Positions 10,325-18,417 of a stretch of DNA of 64,000 bases are shown here, one piece after another. Each line of letters opens with the position of its first letter. The first letter of the stretch is position 1. The stretch spans positions 180,532 to 244,531 of the forward strand of contig DFXE01000002.1 of the NCBI GenBank assembly GCA_002381645.1, written 5' to 3'. The translations under genes were made by a program, and so were the position numbers. This DNA is from Bacteroidales bacterium UBA4116. GTDB lineage: Bacteria > Bacteroidota > Bacteroidia > Bacteroidales > Tannerellaceae. A model generated the notes under the pieces. That model did no database searches. It was not told the DNA's origin and worked only from the letters and a program-made list of their open reading frames with translations.

Positions 10325-11380
10325 TTAGACATGTTGTTTACTAAGGGTGATAATATTTTTTTCCTCGTCTTTTTCTATTTTAAATTTATGTATATGCTGT
10401 ATCATGCGTAATATCTCGTCTATGCCATCCCGTTGGCGAAATTTCCCCGTGTATTCCCACTGGAAAATTGAGGGGTCGTTTACGATAATTTGAACATCAT
10501 AATAGAGTTGCAGTTTTTTTAGAATATTGATAAGTAATTCATTTTCGAAACTATATATACCATCTTTCCATAAAAAATAATCCCGGTGTGTGATCTTTCC
10601 CACACACATCTCTGTTGCTGAATTTAGTTTTTCGGCATCATTCCCTGCACGATCTTCGCCATTGCTATTGGATTGCCTCATCTGGTCTCCTATAATAGTT
10701 ACCTGTTCATCCGGTTTTAATAAAACACCTTCTGATTTTCCCTCCGACAGATAAACATGCAGTGCTCCTTCAATCAGACTGGCCTGTACATACCCTTCCG
10801 AGGGATAGCTATACACATTAAACTTAGTTCCCAACACCCTCATTTCTACCCCCTGGCTATTTACTATAAATGGTTTTCCGGCATCTTTTGCCACATCAAA
10901 ATACCCTTCTCCTTCTATAGTTACCCGTCGTTCATTTCCGTTAAAGACAGAAGGATATGTTAATTTTGTCTGCGCATTAAGCCATACATTCGTCCCATCA
11001 TGCAAAGTCAGATTAACGCGTTGTCCGGCAGGAACGAATAATGTGTTGGTGGTATCTGAAATCAACGGTTTTGAAAAGTAACGGATAGTAATCATATGAG
11101 TGCAGATAATAAGCAAAGCCACCATGGCGGCATAACCGGCTGTTTTCAACATGATCCGGCGGATCTTCCTTTTCCTTACAACCTGATGGAATCTTATATA
11201 TGCCTTACGACTTTCCTGTCCGTTATCGACTATGTGCGACACAGACAGTAAAGCATACATATTTTTACATTCGATAAATTGCTTTTGTAATTCATCATCA
11301 GATTCAACTTTTCTTAAAAACTCCAGCTTTTCGGATGGAGTTAATTCATCATGAAAGTATTTCTTTATTTGTTTTTCCAT
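10325..11380 (-). CDS. FecR-family anti-sigma factor
   Basis: I start at the ATG at 11380 (351 aa, beginning MEKQIKKYFHDELTPSEKLEFL). An upstream frame of 42 codons is open, but it runs through the A/T homopolymer and lacks family similarity. The protein has a short cytoplasmic N-terminal anti-sigma region, one membrane segment at about residues 82-103, the periplasmic FecR domain (LFVPAGQRVNLTLHDGTNVWLNAQTKL, given here only as its start around residue 130) and the C-terminal DUF4974-type domain (FENELLINILKKLQLYY). It should hold the ECF sigma at 14498 inactive until the STN domain of the SusC at 6769 signals ligand. Confidence 0.94.
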   Translation of the reverse strand: MEKQIKKYFHDELTPSEKLEFLRKVESDDELQKQFIECKNMYALLSVSHIVDNGQESRKAYIRFHQVVRKRKIRRIMLKTAGYAAMVALLIICTHMITIRYFSKPLISDTTNTLFVPAGQRVNLTLHDGTNVWLNAQTKLTYPSVFNGNERRVTIEGEGYFDVAKDAGKPFIVNSQGVEMRVLGTKFNVYSYPSEGYVQASLIEGALHVYLSEGKSEGVLLKPDEQVTIIGDQMRQSNSNGEDRAGNDAEKLNSATEMCVGKITHRDYFLWKDGIYSFENELLINILKKLQLYYDVQIIVNDPSIFQWEYTGKFRQRDGIDEILRMIQHIHKFKIEKDEEKNIITLSKQHV

Positions 11381-11426
11381 AGGATGTCTTTCTGGTAAGT
11401 AGACACCCCAGATGAAAAATTCCGCT

Positions 11427-11447
11427 AAAAAAAAAATTTTTTTTTTT
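11427..11447. repeat. A10-T11 homopolymer tract upstream of fecR
   Basis: Ten A (11427-11436) are followed directly by eleven T (11437-11447), lying 47-67 bp upstream of the fecR ATG on the minus strand. The tract is intergenic once the proper fecR start is used. Such tracts bend DNA, can act as UP-like elements and are prone to slippage. Confidence 0.8.
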
Positions 11448-11555
11448 GATATAACCGCGAAAATTAACCGTATAAATAAAAATTTCCCTAGGGGAAAAGC
11501 AGTCAATCCCTGGGGAAATCAAAACAATACAGGATAAGTTAAATCAGCTGTAAGT

Positions 11556-14210
11556 TTACTTTTTATTTCTGACGTTGAAGGTGAACGTATGGGTGCCTGC
11601 CTCCAACGATTGGTATTGTTCCCCGTCTACGTTTTCCGGCTTATAGAAAGTAGCGCTGCTATTTGCCGGTATTTTTACTGTATAAATTATTTTATTTTTT
11701 TTCCGTTCCCATTTAGATATTATCTGCCCGTAAGGACTCTCATACGTTGATTCGAAATTTGTTAAACCCGATACAAAGTTAGGGCGGAGAAGTATATTCT
11801 TAAAACCTGGTTGTTGCGGATCCGGCTTGATCCCCCCCAGTCCTTTATAAAACCACCCACCTATCTCACCGAACATCATATGGTTGTCGGAAATATCGCG
11901 CGGAGCATTCAGGTCCCAGTTTTCCAATAAAGTAGTTGCACCGTTCACGATCCACCACCCCCATGACGGGTATGTATCCTGCGCTGCTACTTTATATGCC
12001 GTTTCAGCCTGCCCATTTTCACTCAAGGCATTCAGTATCGCTTTCGCACCCAATACACCTACATCTAAGTGAAAGCCTGCTTCTGCTACTTTTATTGCCA
12101 GGTTTTGAGCCACTTTTAATTTTAAAGATTCGGGTACAATACCCCATTGCAGCGGTACGCTCAATTCCGTCTGTGTTCCGCTGGCATATATTCCGGTTTC
12201 TTCATTCAGGTATTTAGCATTAACGGCATCTTTTATTTTCTCTGCCAAAGCCGTATAATACACATAATCTTCCTGTTTACCGAATAGTTTTGCTGCATCT
12301 GCCAGTATACGGGTATCCACATAATAATAAACAGAGGATGTCAACTCCAGGGATGATGTTGATTTCACCGGCACCCAATCGCCGCGTCCCCATGATGTTA
12401 ATCCGTCGGGGCTGGTACGGTCTACATAGTTTACATACCGTTTAATGTTTTCATAACAATCGGCAAGCAGCTTGCTGTCTCCGTAAAACAGATAAATATT
12501 CCAGGGTATGATTGCTATTGTGCTGGTCCAGTCCAGACCGTTATGGGTTCCGTATCCCCATCCCCCTGTAGGTATAATATCAGGTAAAACACCATTCGGT
12601 TGTTGTTCATCGCGATGGTCTGCCAGCCATTTTTCATATACTGTAATACCGTCGAAATTATATAAGGCTGTTTCAATAGCAAAGTGCCCGTCTCCGGTCC
12701 ATCCGTTCTTTTCCCTCTGGGGACAGTCGGTTGGGTAACCCATCAGGTTTGATAAATAAGCATTGTTGGTGGCCCACCACAGCTTGTTTACCAATTCATC
12801 TGATGTCTTGATTTGCCCGGTTGGAGGTACATCAGAGTGCATAAAGTAAGCTGTCAGGTTATCATCTGTAAATTTTAACGGCTTGTCTGTTATAACTTCC
12901 ACATACCTGAATCCTTTATAATTGAACCTGGGCATAAATTCATCTTCACCTTTACCGCTTAAAATTACGATGTCTGTTTGGAAAGGATCCGTATCATCCA
13001 CCGGCCGATAATACACATCAATATTCGATAAATCCACGTGTCCGTTATCATATAAGCGTTCTGCGTGCCTGAGTTTGACTACGGTTCCCTCTTCTCCTGA
13101 AACACGGAGTTTTGTCACACCTGAAATATTTCGTCCAAAATCGAAAAGATAGGTGGTATCATTGAGTTGCTTTACCGTTTTGGCCGGAACAGTCTCCACA
13201 TTCCGTATCGGATGAAGTTGCTGGGAGGTAATATTTCCGGATGGTGCACCACGGTAACCGACATTCTTCCATTGGCTGTCATCAAATGCCGGGGTATTCC
13301 AGCCTTTTTGTTCCAACCGCGCGTCATAATGTTCGGCTGTATAAATACTGTTGAATATTATGGCTCCGTCAGATGTTTTCCAGTCAAGGTCTGATTTTAT
13401 CGTTTCGACACTTCCGTCCGTATAGGTAATACGTACATCCATACAGAATGCCGGACGGTTTCGCCACGGCGCCCGGTCGAAATTCCATACAGCCAACGAC
13501 TGATGATTATACCATCCGTTACCCAATATCATTCCAATTGCATTATCCCCTTTCTGTAAATGTCCGGTTACGTCATAGGTAACATACATATTCCTCCTGT
13601 CGAAACGGGTATACATCGGATCCAGCCGGTGATTGCCGACTTTTTGTCCGTTTAACGACAGTTCATATAGCCCTGCAACAGCTACATAAGCACGAGCCGA
13701 CCGTATCTCTTTTGTAACGTTAAAAACTTTACGAAAATAAGGCGCAGGCTTATAATGAATATCGTTCCGGTCGCTGATCCATGCTCCCTGCCAGTTCTCA
13801 ATACCCATCATTCCCGTTTCAAATGAATGTACAGCGGAAGAAGCTTCCCTGCCATCTTTGTCCCAAAGAGTCACTTTCCAATAGTAACGGCAAAAAGATT
13901 GAAGTTCTTTACCTTTATAAGTAACCAGAATATCACGTGATTCAACCTTTGAAGTATTCCATATATTGCCTTCTCCGTTTTGAACGGAAAGAGAATCGGT
14001 ACCGACCAAAACCTGGTAGGCTGTTTGTCTGGCATCCGGCCGTGTATCTTCCAACTGCCAGGTCAGTCTGGGATAAGGATTATCTATACCTAACGGGTTG
14101 TGCAGATGTTCACAGCGAAGTTTTACCGGAGCAAATGCATTGTTGCCTCTAACAAAGTTGATATTGCAGCAAAACACTGCAAGAAAAATAAGTAATAGTA
14201 TTCTTCTCAT
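11556..14210 (-). CDS. Alpha-L-rhamnosidase, GH78
   Basis: This 884-aa protein starts MRRILLLIFLAVFCCNINFV, a secretion signal cleaved near residue 22 (possible lipoprotein cysteines at 14-15 do not form a good lipobox). Fn3-like, jelly-roll, (alpha/alpha)6 and C-terminal beta domains follow in GH78 order. The catalytic signature YPTDCPQREKNGWTGD is at about residues 490-506. It is a divergent paralogue of the rhamnosidase at 2340, so the pair probably cleaves different linkages or acts at different stages. It lies between the sigma gene and fecR, an uncommon position for the enzyme, and has a candidate -7 element at 14269. Confidence 0.93.
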   Translation of the reverse strand: MRRILLLIFLAVFCCNINFVRGNNAFAPVKLRCEHLHNPLGIDNPYPRLTWQLEDTRPDARQTAYQVLVGTDSLSVQNGEGNIWNTSKVESRDILVTYKGKELQSFCRYYWKVTLWDKDGREASSAVHSFETGMMGIENWQGAWISDRNDIHYKPAPYFRKVFNVTKEIRSARAYVAVAGLYELSLNGQKVGNHRLDPMYTRFDRRNMYVTYDVTGHLQKGDNAIGMILGNGWYNHQSLAVWNFDRAPWRNRPAFCMDVRITYTDGSVETIKSDLDWKTSDGAIIFNSIYTAEHYDARLEQKGWNTPAFDDSQWKNVGYRGAPSGNITSQQLHPIRNVETVPAKTVKQLNDTTYLFDFGRNISGVTKLRVSGEEGTVVKLRHAERLYDNGHVDLSNIDVYYRPVDDTDPFQTDIVILSGKGEDEFMPRFNYKGFRYVEVITDKPLKFTDDNLTAYFMHSDVPPTGQIKTSDELVNKLWWATNNAYLSNLMGYPTDCPQREKNGWTGDGHFAIETALYNFDGITVYEKWLADHRDEQQPNGVLPDIIPTGGWGYGTHNGLDWTSTIAIIPWNIYLFYGDSKLLADCYENIKRYVNYVDRTSPDGLTSWGRGDWVPVKSTSSLELTSSVYYYVDTRILADAAKLFGKQEDYVYYTALAEKIKDAVNAKYLNEETGIYASGTQTELSVPLQWGIVPESLKLKVAQNLAIKVAEAGFHLDVGVLGAKAILNALSENGQAETAYKVAAQDTYPSWGWWIVNGATTLLENWDLNAPRDISDNHMMFGEIGGWFYKGLGGIKPDPQQPGFKNILLRPNFVSGLTNFESTYESPYGQIISKWERKKNKIIYTVKIPANSSATFYKPENVDGEQYQSLEAGTHTFTFNVRNKK

Positions 14211-14268
14211 TTTGTTTTAAATTATGGTTTCAGACTGACGAGGAAAATACAGAGTTTTATTATCTGTG

Positions 14269-14276
14269 CAAATATA
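14269..14276 (-). promoter_or_regulatory. Candidate -7 element (TATATTTG) for the GH78 gene at 14210
   Basis: CAAATATA on the plus strand reads TATATTTG on the minus strand and fits TAnnTTTG exactly. It lies 59 bp upstream of the rhamnosidase ATG. No clear -33 TTG is present at the usual distance, so this is tentative. Confidence 0.35.
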
Positions 14277-14369
14277 ATTTATTATCCATAGCTTTTCTAA
14301 CCGGATATACATTTTATTATTCCTATGACTACAAATTTTATTCCCGCCAAATCCATCACCGCCAGATAA

Positions 14370-14445
14370 CTACTTATTTCCGGATAATAAGTTACTTAGC
14401 TGGAATTAATAAACTTATTAGCTACGGCTAATAAATTACCCATTG
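14370..14445. repeat. Two related AT-rich hairpins, shared in part with 50750-50783
   Basis: In the 287 bp gap between the GH78 gene and the sigma gene, TACTTATT...AATAAGTTA (about 14370-14393) forms one hairpin. AACTTATTAGC (14412-14422) pairs with GCTAATAAATT (14427-14437) to form a second. The 34 nt at 14412-14445 match 50750-50783 at nearly every base, including an identical ACTTATTAGCTAC. This looks like a small dispersed palindromic element. The rest of the gap shows nothing else. Confidence 0.55.
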
Positions 14446-14497
14446 GTCAGTTGACATAATGTTCTTCGTTTTTCCTGTGTTTTCAGTTTCCCGTATT

Positions 14498-15076
14498 TTA
14501 AAGAGAAAACAGAAAAAAGAACAGCAGCATATAGTCTTTTAATTCCCTCCGTAGCTTTTTGTAGGCTATTCCCATTTGGGTTTCTACGGTGTTAATTGAG
14601 ATATTTAGTTCCGCCGCTATTTCCTTTTGCTTTTTACCTTCAATTTTACTCATGATAAAGATCTGGCGGCACCGGTCCGAAAGCGAGTCTAAAGCGCGGG
14701 AGACTATCTTATCGATATCCTTTTCGGTAAATAATGTTTCATCGAACGCTTCGAGCGAATTAAGGTTCATTCGTAAGGTAATGGCATATTCTTCCTGCAT
14801 CTTGCTCGCCGTTTCGCGTATAATTGTTTTGTGCCTCAAAAAATTAAGACATTTGTTCCTTACGGCAGTAAAAAGAAATGCAATTAAATTGGAATACGAA
14901 AAAAGCATCATCCGCCTTTCCCACAATTCCAGGAATACATCCTGCACGATATTCTCGGCGTCTTCATCGGACACCACATATTCTTTTGCAAAATACTTCA
15001 GCTTTGAGAAATAATTCAGGTAAAATTTCTCAAAATCTATATGTTTTTTATCCTCTTTTGATGATACTTCCTTCAT
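14498..15076 (-). CDS. ECF (sigma-70 family) RNA polymerase sigma factor
   Basis: I start at the ATG at 15076 (192 aa, MKEVSSKEDKKHIDFEKFYL). The open frame continues 69 codons upstream, but that would overlap the divergent nucleotidyltransferase and has no sigma similarity. Region 2 contains DAENIVQDVFLELWERR (the usual DxExxxQexFlklW pattern). Region 4 contains LSDRCRQIFIMSKIEG and the helix-turn-helix KKQKEIAAELNISINTVETQ. This length and layout are typical of SusC/FecR-linked Bacteroidota ECF sigmas. It likely directs transcription of the rhamnoside locus (GH78, SusC/D) when released by the FecR at 10325. Confidence 0.95.
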   Translation of the reverse strand: MKEVSSKEDKKHIDFEKFYLNYFSKLKYFAKEYVVSDEDAENIVQDVFLELWERRMMLFSYSNLIAFLFTAVRNKCLNFLRHKTIIRETASKMQEEYAITLRMNLNSLEAFDETLFTEKDIDKIVSRALDSLSDRCRQIFIMSKIEGKKQKEIAAELNISINTVETQMGIAYKKLRRELKDYMLLFFFLFSL

Positions 15077-15141
15077 TCCAGAGCGGCTTACAAGGTGTAA
15101 AAATAGAACAAAGTATTCATAACCTGAATATATTTGTTTAT

Positions 15142-15149
15142 TATCTTTG
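15142..15149 (+). promoter_or_regulatory. Candidate -7 element TATCTTTG for the nucleotidyltransferase gene
   Basis: TATCTTTG matches the Bacteroidota -7 consensus exactly and ends 36 bp before the ATG at 15186. It lies in the 109 bp divergent gap shared with the sigma gene. The -33 element is not evident. Confidence 0.45.
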
Positions 15150-15185
15150 CCACGGAATGAATCATAACAGATAAAACTCAATAGT

Positions 15186-16088
15186 ATGAAACCTACTTTA
15201 TTTGTATTAGCTGCCGGTATGGGTAGCCGGTATGGGGGATTAAAACAATTAGACGGACTCGGTCCTAACGGCGAAACTATCATGGATTACTCTATATTCG
15301 ACGCTATCCGCGGAGGATTCGGCAAACTGGTATTTGTTATCCGTAAATCGTTTGAAGAAGATTTTCGCAGTAAAATCATATCTAAATATGAAAATCACAT
15401 TCCGGTAGAAGTGGTTTTCCAGGAACTGGATAACCTTCCGGCAGGCTTTAAGGTGCCCGAAGGACGTGTGAAACCGTGGGGAACCAATCATGCGGTGCTT
15501 ATGGGAAAAGACGTCATACATGAACCGTTCGCAGTAATAAACGCGGATGATTTCTATGGACGCGACAGCTTCGCTACACTGGGTAAAGAACTTTCGGAAA
15601 TGCGAGGCAAAGAGAACTCCTATTGCATGATTGGTTACCGGGTAGGCAATACACTGAGCGAAAGCGGATCGGTAGCACGTGGCATCTGCGAAACAAATAA
15701 AGAAGGGTATCTGACAGGGGTTGTTGAACGTACGGCTATAGAACGTATCGACGGTAAGATACGGTTCACAGATGAAAACGGAGAGATCGTAGTTTTAGAT
15801 GATAATACACCTGTTTCAATGAATATGTGGGGTTTTACTCCGGATTACTTCCGGTATTCGGAAGATTACTTTATAGAATTCCTGAAGCATAATATGGAAA
15901 ACCTGAAAAGCGAATACTTCATTCCGTTAATGGTAAACGAATTGATCACTACAGGAACGGCCAAAGTAAAAGTTTTAGACACTACCTCCAAATGGTTCGG
16001 GGTTACATATGCTGAAGACCGGCAGGGCGTAGTCGACAAGTTAAATGCTTTAGTAGATTCGGGAGAATATCCGGAGAAATTATTCTAA
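15186..16088 (+). CDS. Sugar-phosphate nucleotidyltransferase family protein
   Basis: The 300-aa cytoplasmic protein opens with the nucleotide-binding loop LAAGMGSRYGGLKQLDGLG (residues 8-26), the GxGxRxGGxKQ form of the nucleotidyltransferase A signature. VINADDFYGRD (about 117-127) supplies the metal-binding Asp, followed by SVARGICE and SMNMWGFTPDYF. It is related to GalU/RmlA enzymes that join a sugar 1-phosphate to an NTP. This subfamily is common in Bacteroidota but its sugar is not established to my knowledge. It stands alone, with its own -7 element and a terminator at 16113. Confidence 0.88.
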   Translation: MKPTLFVLAAGMGSRYGGLKQLDGLGPNGETIMDYSIFDAIRGGFGKLVFVIRKSFEEDFRSKIISKYENHIPVEVVFQELDNLPAGFKVPEGRVKPWGTNHAVLMGKDVIHEPFAVINADDFYGRDSFATLGKELSEMRGKENSYCMIGYRVGNTLSESGSVARGICETNKEGYLTGVVERTAIERIDGKIRFTDENGEIVVLDDNTPVSMNMWGFTPDYFRYSEDYFIEFLKHNMENLKSEYFIPLMVNELITTGTAKVKVLDTTSKWFGVTYAEDRQGVVDKLNALVDSGEYPEKLF

Positions 16089-16112
16089 TTAAAAACCAGA
16101 TATAATAAAAAA

Positions 16113-16146
16113 GGCTGTTTCATTAATTGAGGCAGTCTTTTTTATT
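16113..16146 (+). terminator. Rho-independent terminator after the nucleotidyltransferase
   Basis: GGCTGTTTCA (16113-16122) pairs with TGAGGCAGTC (16128-16137) as a 10 bp stem with three G-U pairs, a 5 nt loop and a following TTTTTTATT tract. It lies 25 bp after the stop codon at 16088. Confidence 0.75.
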
Positions 16147-16153
16147 ACTTTTG
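16146..16153 (+). promoter_or_regulatory. Candidate -7 element TACTTTTG for the cyclophilin pair
   Basis: TACTTTTG matches TAnnTTTG and ends 23 bp before the ATG at 16177, directly after the preceding terminator. Such terminator-promoter adjacency supports a new transcription unit here. Confidence 0.45.
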
Positions 16154-16176
16154 CATGGTTAACAAATGATAAAGAG

Positions 16177-16848
16177 ATGAAATGTTCTAACTTATTACTG
16201 CTGATACCGGTATTTGTTTTACTTGCATTTTCCCTTCATGGGCAAGAGGCTGAGAAGCTTGTTATAATAGATACAGATATGGGTAAAATAAAGGTAAAGC
16301 TATTTAACGATACGCCTTTGCACCGGGATAACTTTCTGAAAAATGTGGAAGATAAACGGTATAACGACCTGTTATTTCACCGTGTTATCAAGCAGTTTAT
16401 GATACAGGCCGGTGATGTTACTTCGAAAGATGCACCACTCGATAAGCAATTAGGCAGTGGCGATTTAAGTTATACCATACCTGCTGAAATTCATTATCCC
16501 AAATATTTTCATAAGCGTGGAATGCTTTGCGCCGCACGTACCTCGGATGAAGAAAATCCGGACAAATCGTCATCGGCCACCCAGTTTTATATTGTGACGG
16601 GAAAGCACTACACCGAAATGGAACTGGATAAAATGGAAAAGACCAATAATACACCTTTCACACCCCAACAAAAAGAAGCGTATATGCTGGAAGGTGGGGT
16701 TCCGAGCCTGGATGGTAAATATACTATTTTCGGCGAAGTTGTAAGCGGCATGAAAGTGGTGGATAAGATACAATTTTCTCCGACCAACGAATACGACCGC
16801 CCACTGAAGAATATTAAAATCAAATCAATGACAATCACTTCCAAATAA
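16177..16848 (+). CDS. Cyclophilin-type peptidyl-prolyl cis-trans isomerase, exported
   Basis: This 223-aa protein starts with a secretion signal (MKCSNLLLLIPVFVLLAFSLHGQ), cut near residue 22, so it acts in the periplasm. The cyclophilin core follows: FHRVIKQFMIQAGD (about residues 67-80, with the catalytic Arg), SSATQFYIVTG and YTIFGEVVSGMKVVDKI. It should catalyse proline isomerisation during folding of exported proteins. The paralogue at 16859 begins 10 bp downstream, so the two are an operon. Confidence 0.93.
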   Translation: MKCSNLLLLIPVFVLLAFSLHGQEAEKLVIIDTDMGKIKVKLFNDTPLHRDNFLKNVEDKRYNDLLFHRVIKQFMIQAGDVTSKDAPLDKQLGSGDLSYTIPAEIHYPKYFHKRGMLCAARTSDEENPDKSSSATQFYIVTGKHYTEMELDKMEKTNNTPFTPQQKEAYMLEGGVPSLDGKYTIFGEVVSGMKVVDKIQFSPTNEYDRPLKNIKIKSMTITSK

Positions 16849-16858
16849 TTTTGCAATA

Positions 16859-17617
16859 ATGGAAATTCAGGACCCAATAATAGTAATGCATACATCCTTA
16901 GGTAATATCAGGATTAAATTATATAATGACACTCCTTTACACCGTGATAATTTTATTAAGTTAGCTAAAGAAGGAACATACAACGGACTACTCTTTCACC
17001 GCGTAATTAAAGAGTTTATGATACAGGGCGGTGATGTCACTTCCAAAGATGCACCTATCAATAAGCAACTGGGAGCAGGCGATTTAGGGTATACTGTTCC
17101 GGCTGAATTTATCTATCCCCGGTATTTCCACAAAAAAGGTGCTTTGTCCGCAGCCCGCACAGGCGATGAGGTGAACCCGGAAAAAGCATCTTCAGCATCC
17201 CAGTTTTTTATAGTTACGGGAAAAGTATATACAGATGCCGAACTAAATCAAATGGAGAAACAAAAGGAAGCCCGCCTAAAGCAAACAATATTTAACCGAT
17301 TGCAAACTGAAAACAAATCACAAATAATGAATTTGTACCGGAACGGCGAAAAAGACGAGTTGACTATCCTGAAAGATACACTTATTGGTAAAGCCGAAAT
17401 GGAAACGGAAAGACGTAAAGATGAAGTAAAATTTACACCCGAACAACGCGAAATTTATAAATCAAAGGGGGGCGTTCCATTCCTGGATAATGAATATACG
17501 GTTTATGGTGAAGTGATTGAAGGATTAGATATAGTTGAGAAAATTGAAAATGTAAAAACGAATTCTTCAGACCGGCCTCTTGAAAATATTGTGATTACAT
17601 CGGTAGAGATCGGGTAA
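16859..17617 (+). CDS. Cyclophilin-type peptidyl-prolyl isomerase with charged insertion
   Basis: This 252-aa cyclophilin has no signal peptide, so it should be cytoplasmic, unlike its upstream neighbour. Core motifs are FHRVIKEFMIQGGD and SSASQFFIVTG, and the end is YTVYGEVIEGLDIVEKI. Between QFFIVTG and the C-terminal strand it carries a highly charged insertion of about 60 residues (roughly 120-195, starting MEKQKEARLKQ), longer than the matching segment of its neighbour and probably helical. The stop lies 8 bp from the stop of the convergent pseudouridine synthase. Confidence 0.92.
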   Translation: MEIQDPIIVMHTSLGNIRIKLYNDTPLHRDNFIKLAKEGTYNGLLFHRVIKEFMIQGGDVTSKDAPINKQLGAGDLGYTVPAEFIYPRYFHKKGALSAARTGDEVNPEKASSASQFFIVTGKVYTDAELNQMEKQKEARLKQTIFNRLQTENKSQIMNLYRNGEKDELTILKDTLIGKAEMETERRKDEVKFTPEQREIYKSKGGVPFLDNEYTVYGEVIEGLDIVEKIENVKTNSSDRPLENIVITSVEIG

Positions 17618-17625
17618 CAGAATAG

Positions 17626-18303
17626 TTATTCCTGTCCTGCTGTAATTTCTTTCCAAAGATTATCGCCGGGAACAGGAGCCGTAATCTTTATTTCTTCTTT
17701 AGAGACAGGGTGAATAAATTCGATCCGGCGGGCGTGAAGGCTAATTCCTCCGTCGGGATTGGAACGGTCGGCCCCGTATTTAAGGTCGCCTTTGATCGGA
17801 CAACCAATTTTAGACAATTGGGAACGTATCTGGTGATGTCGTCCGGTCTTTAAATCAATTTCCAGTAAATAATAATTATCCGACCTCGCAATTAACCTGT
17901 AATGAAGGATTGCTTTTTTTGTACCTGGACGTTCGGAGTCGTGGGCATAGCTTTTATTCTGACGCTCATTCCGGTCAATCCAGTGTATCAATTCATCTTC
18001 TTCTCTGGGGGGTTGATGCTTCACAATAGCCCAATATGTTTTTTTTAGTTTTCTTAACCGAAACATATCGTTAAGGCGGGAAAGCGCCTTACTGGTTTTG
18101 GCAAAAACAACCAAGCCGCTAACCGGACGGTCAAGCCTGTGCGTAACGCCAACAAATACATTACCCGGTTTTTGATATTTCTTTTTCAACCAGTCTTTCA
18201 CAAGATCGGAAAGAGGAATATCACCGGTTTTATCACCCTGTACGATCTCGCTGCAAGTTTTATTGACGGCAATAATATGGTTGTCTTCGTAAATAACGTT
18301 CAT
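17626..18303 (-). CDS. RluA-family pseudouridine synthase
   Basis: The 225-aa protein has the RluA motif THRLDRPVSGLVVFAKTSKA with catalytic Asp58, and LKTGRHHQIRSQL near residue 160. It lacks an N-terminal S4 domain, so it is the short form of the family. It converts a specific uridine in rRNA or tRNA to pseudouridine; the target cannot be told. It lies downstream of fabG on the same strand, with an inverted-repeat spacer between. Confidence 0.92.
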   Translation of the reverse strand: MNVIYEDNHIIAVNKTCSEIVQGDKTGDIPLSDLVKDWLKKKYQKPGNVFVGVTHRLDRPVSGLVVFAKTSKALSRLNDMFRLRKLKKTYWAIVKHQPPREEDELIHWIDRNERQNKSYAHDSERPGTKKAILHYRLIARSDNYYLLEIDLKTGRHHQIRSQLSKIGCPIKGDLKYGADRSNPDGGISLHARRIEFIHPVSKEEIKITAPVPGDNLWKEITAGQE

Positions 18304-18313
18304 TTGAAATAGT

Positions 18314-18401
18314 AGTTAGTAGTTGGTAGTTAGTGGTTGGTAGATGGAAGAAAATCCGGATTCATTTTTGACCTCTTTCTACTAACTACCAACTACTAAC
18401 T
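18314..18401. repeat. 21 bp perfect inverted repeat built from TAGTTAGTAG/TTGG units
   Basis: The arm at 18314-18334 is the exact reverse complement of 18381-18401 (AGTTAGTAGTTGGTAGTTAGT), with 46 bp between. Each arm is itself made of short TAGT/TTGG repeats, and more degenerate units extend on both sides. It fills the gap between fabG (stop 18418) and the pseudouridine synthase (start 18303). It may terminate or process the fabG transcript. Confidence 0.8.
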
Positions 18402-18417
18402 CCCGCCTACTATTCGA

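Noticed and set aside
11381..11506. N-terminal extension of FecR
   Set aside because: It translates through the A10-T11 tract into unlikely sequence; the ATG at 11380 begins a typical FecR N-terminus.
15077..15283. N-terminal extension of the ECF sigma gene
   Set aside because: It would overlap the divergent nucleotidyltransferase start and adds no sigma-like sequence; the ATG at 15076 gives the normal length.
16846..16853. TAATTTTG as a promoter for the second cyclophilin
   Set aside because: It is only 5 bp before the ATG and overlaps the previous stop; the two genes are better read as one transcript.
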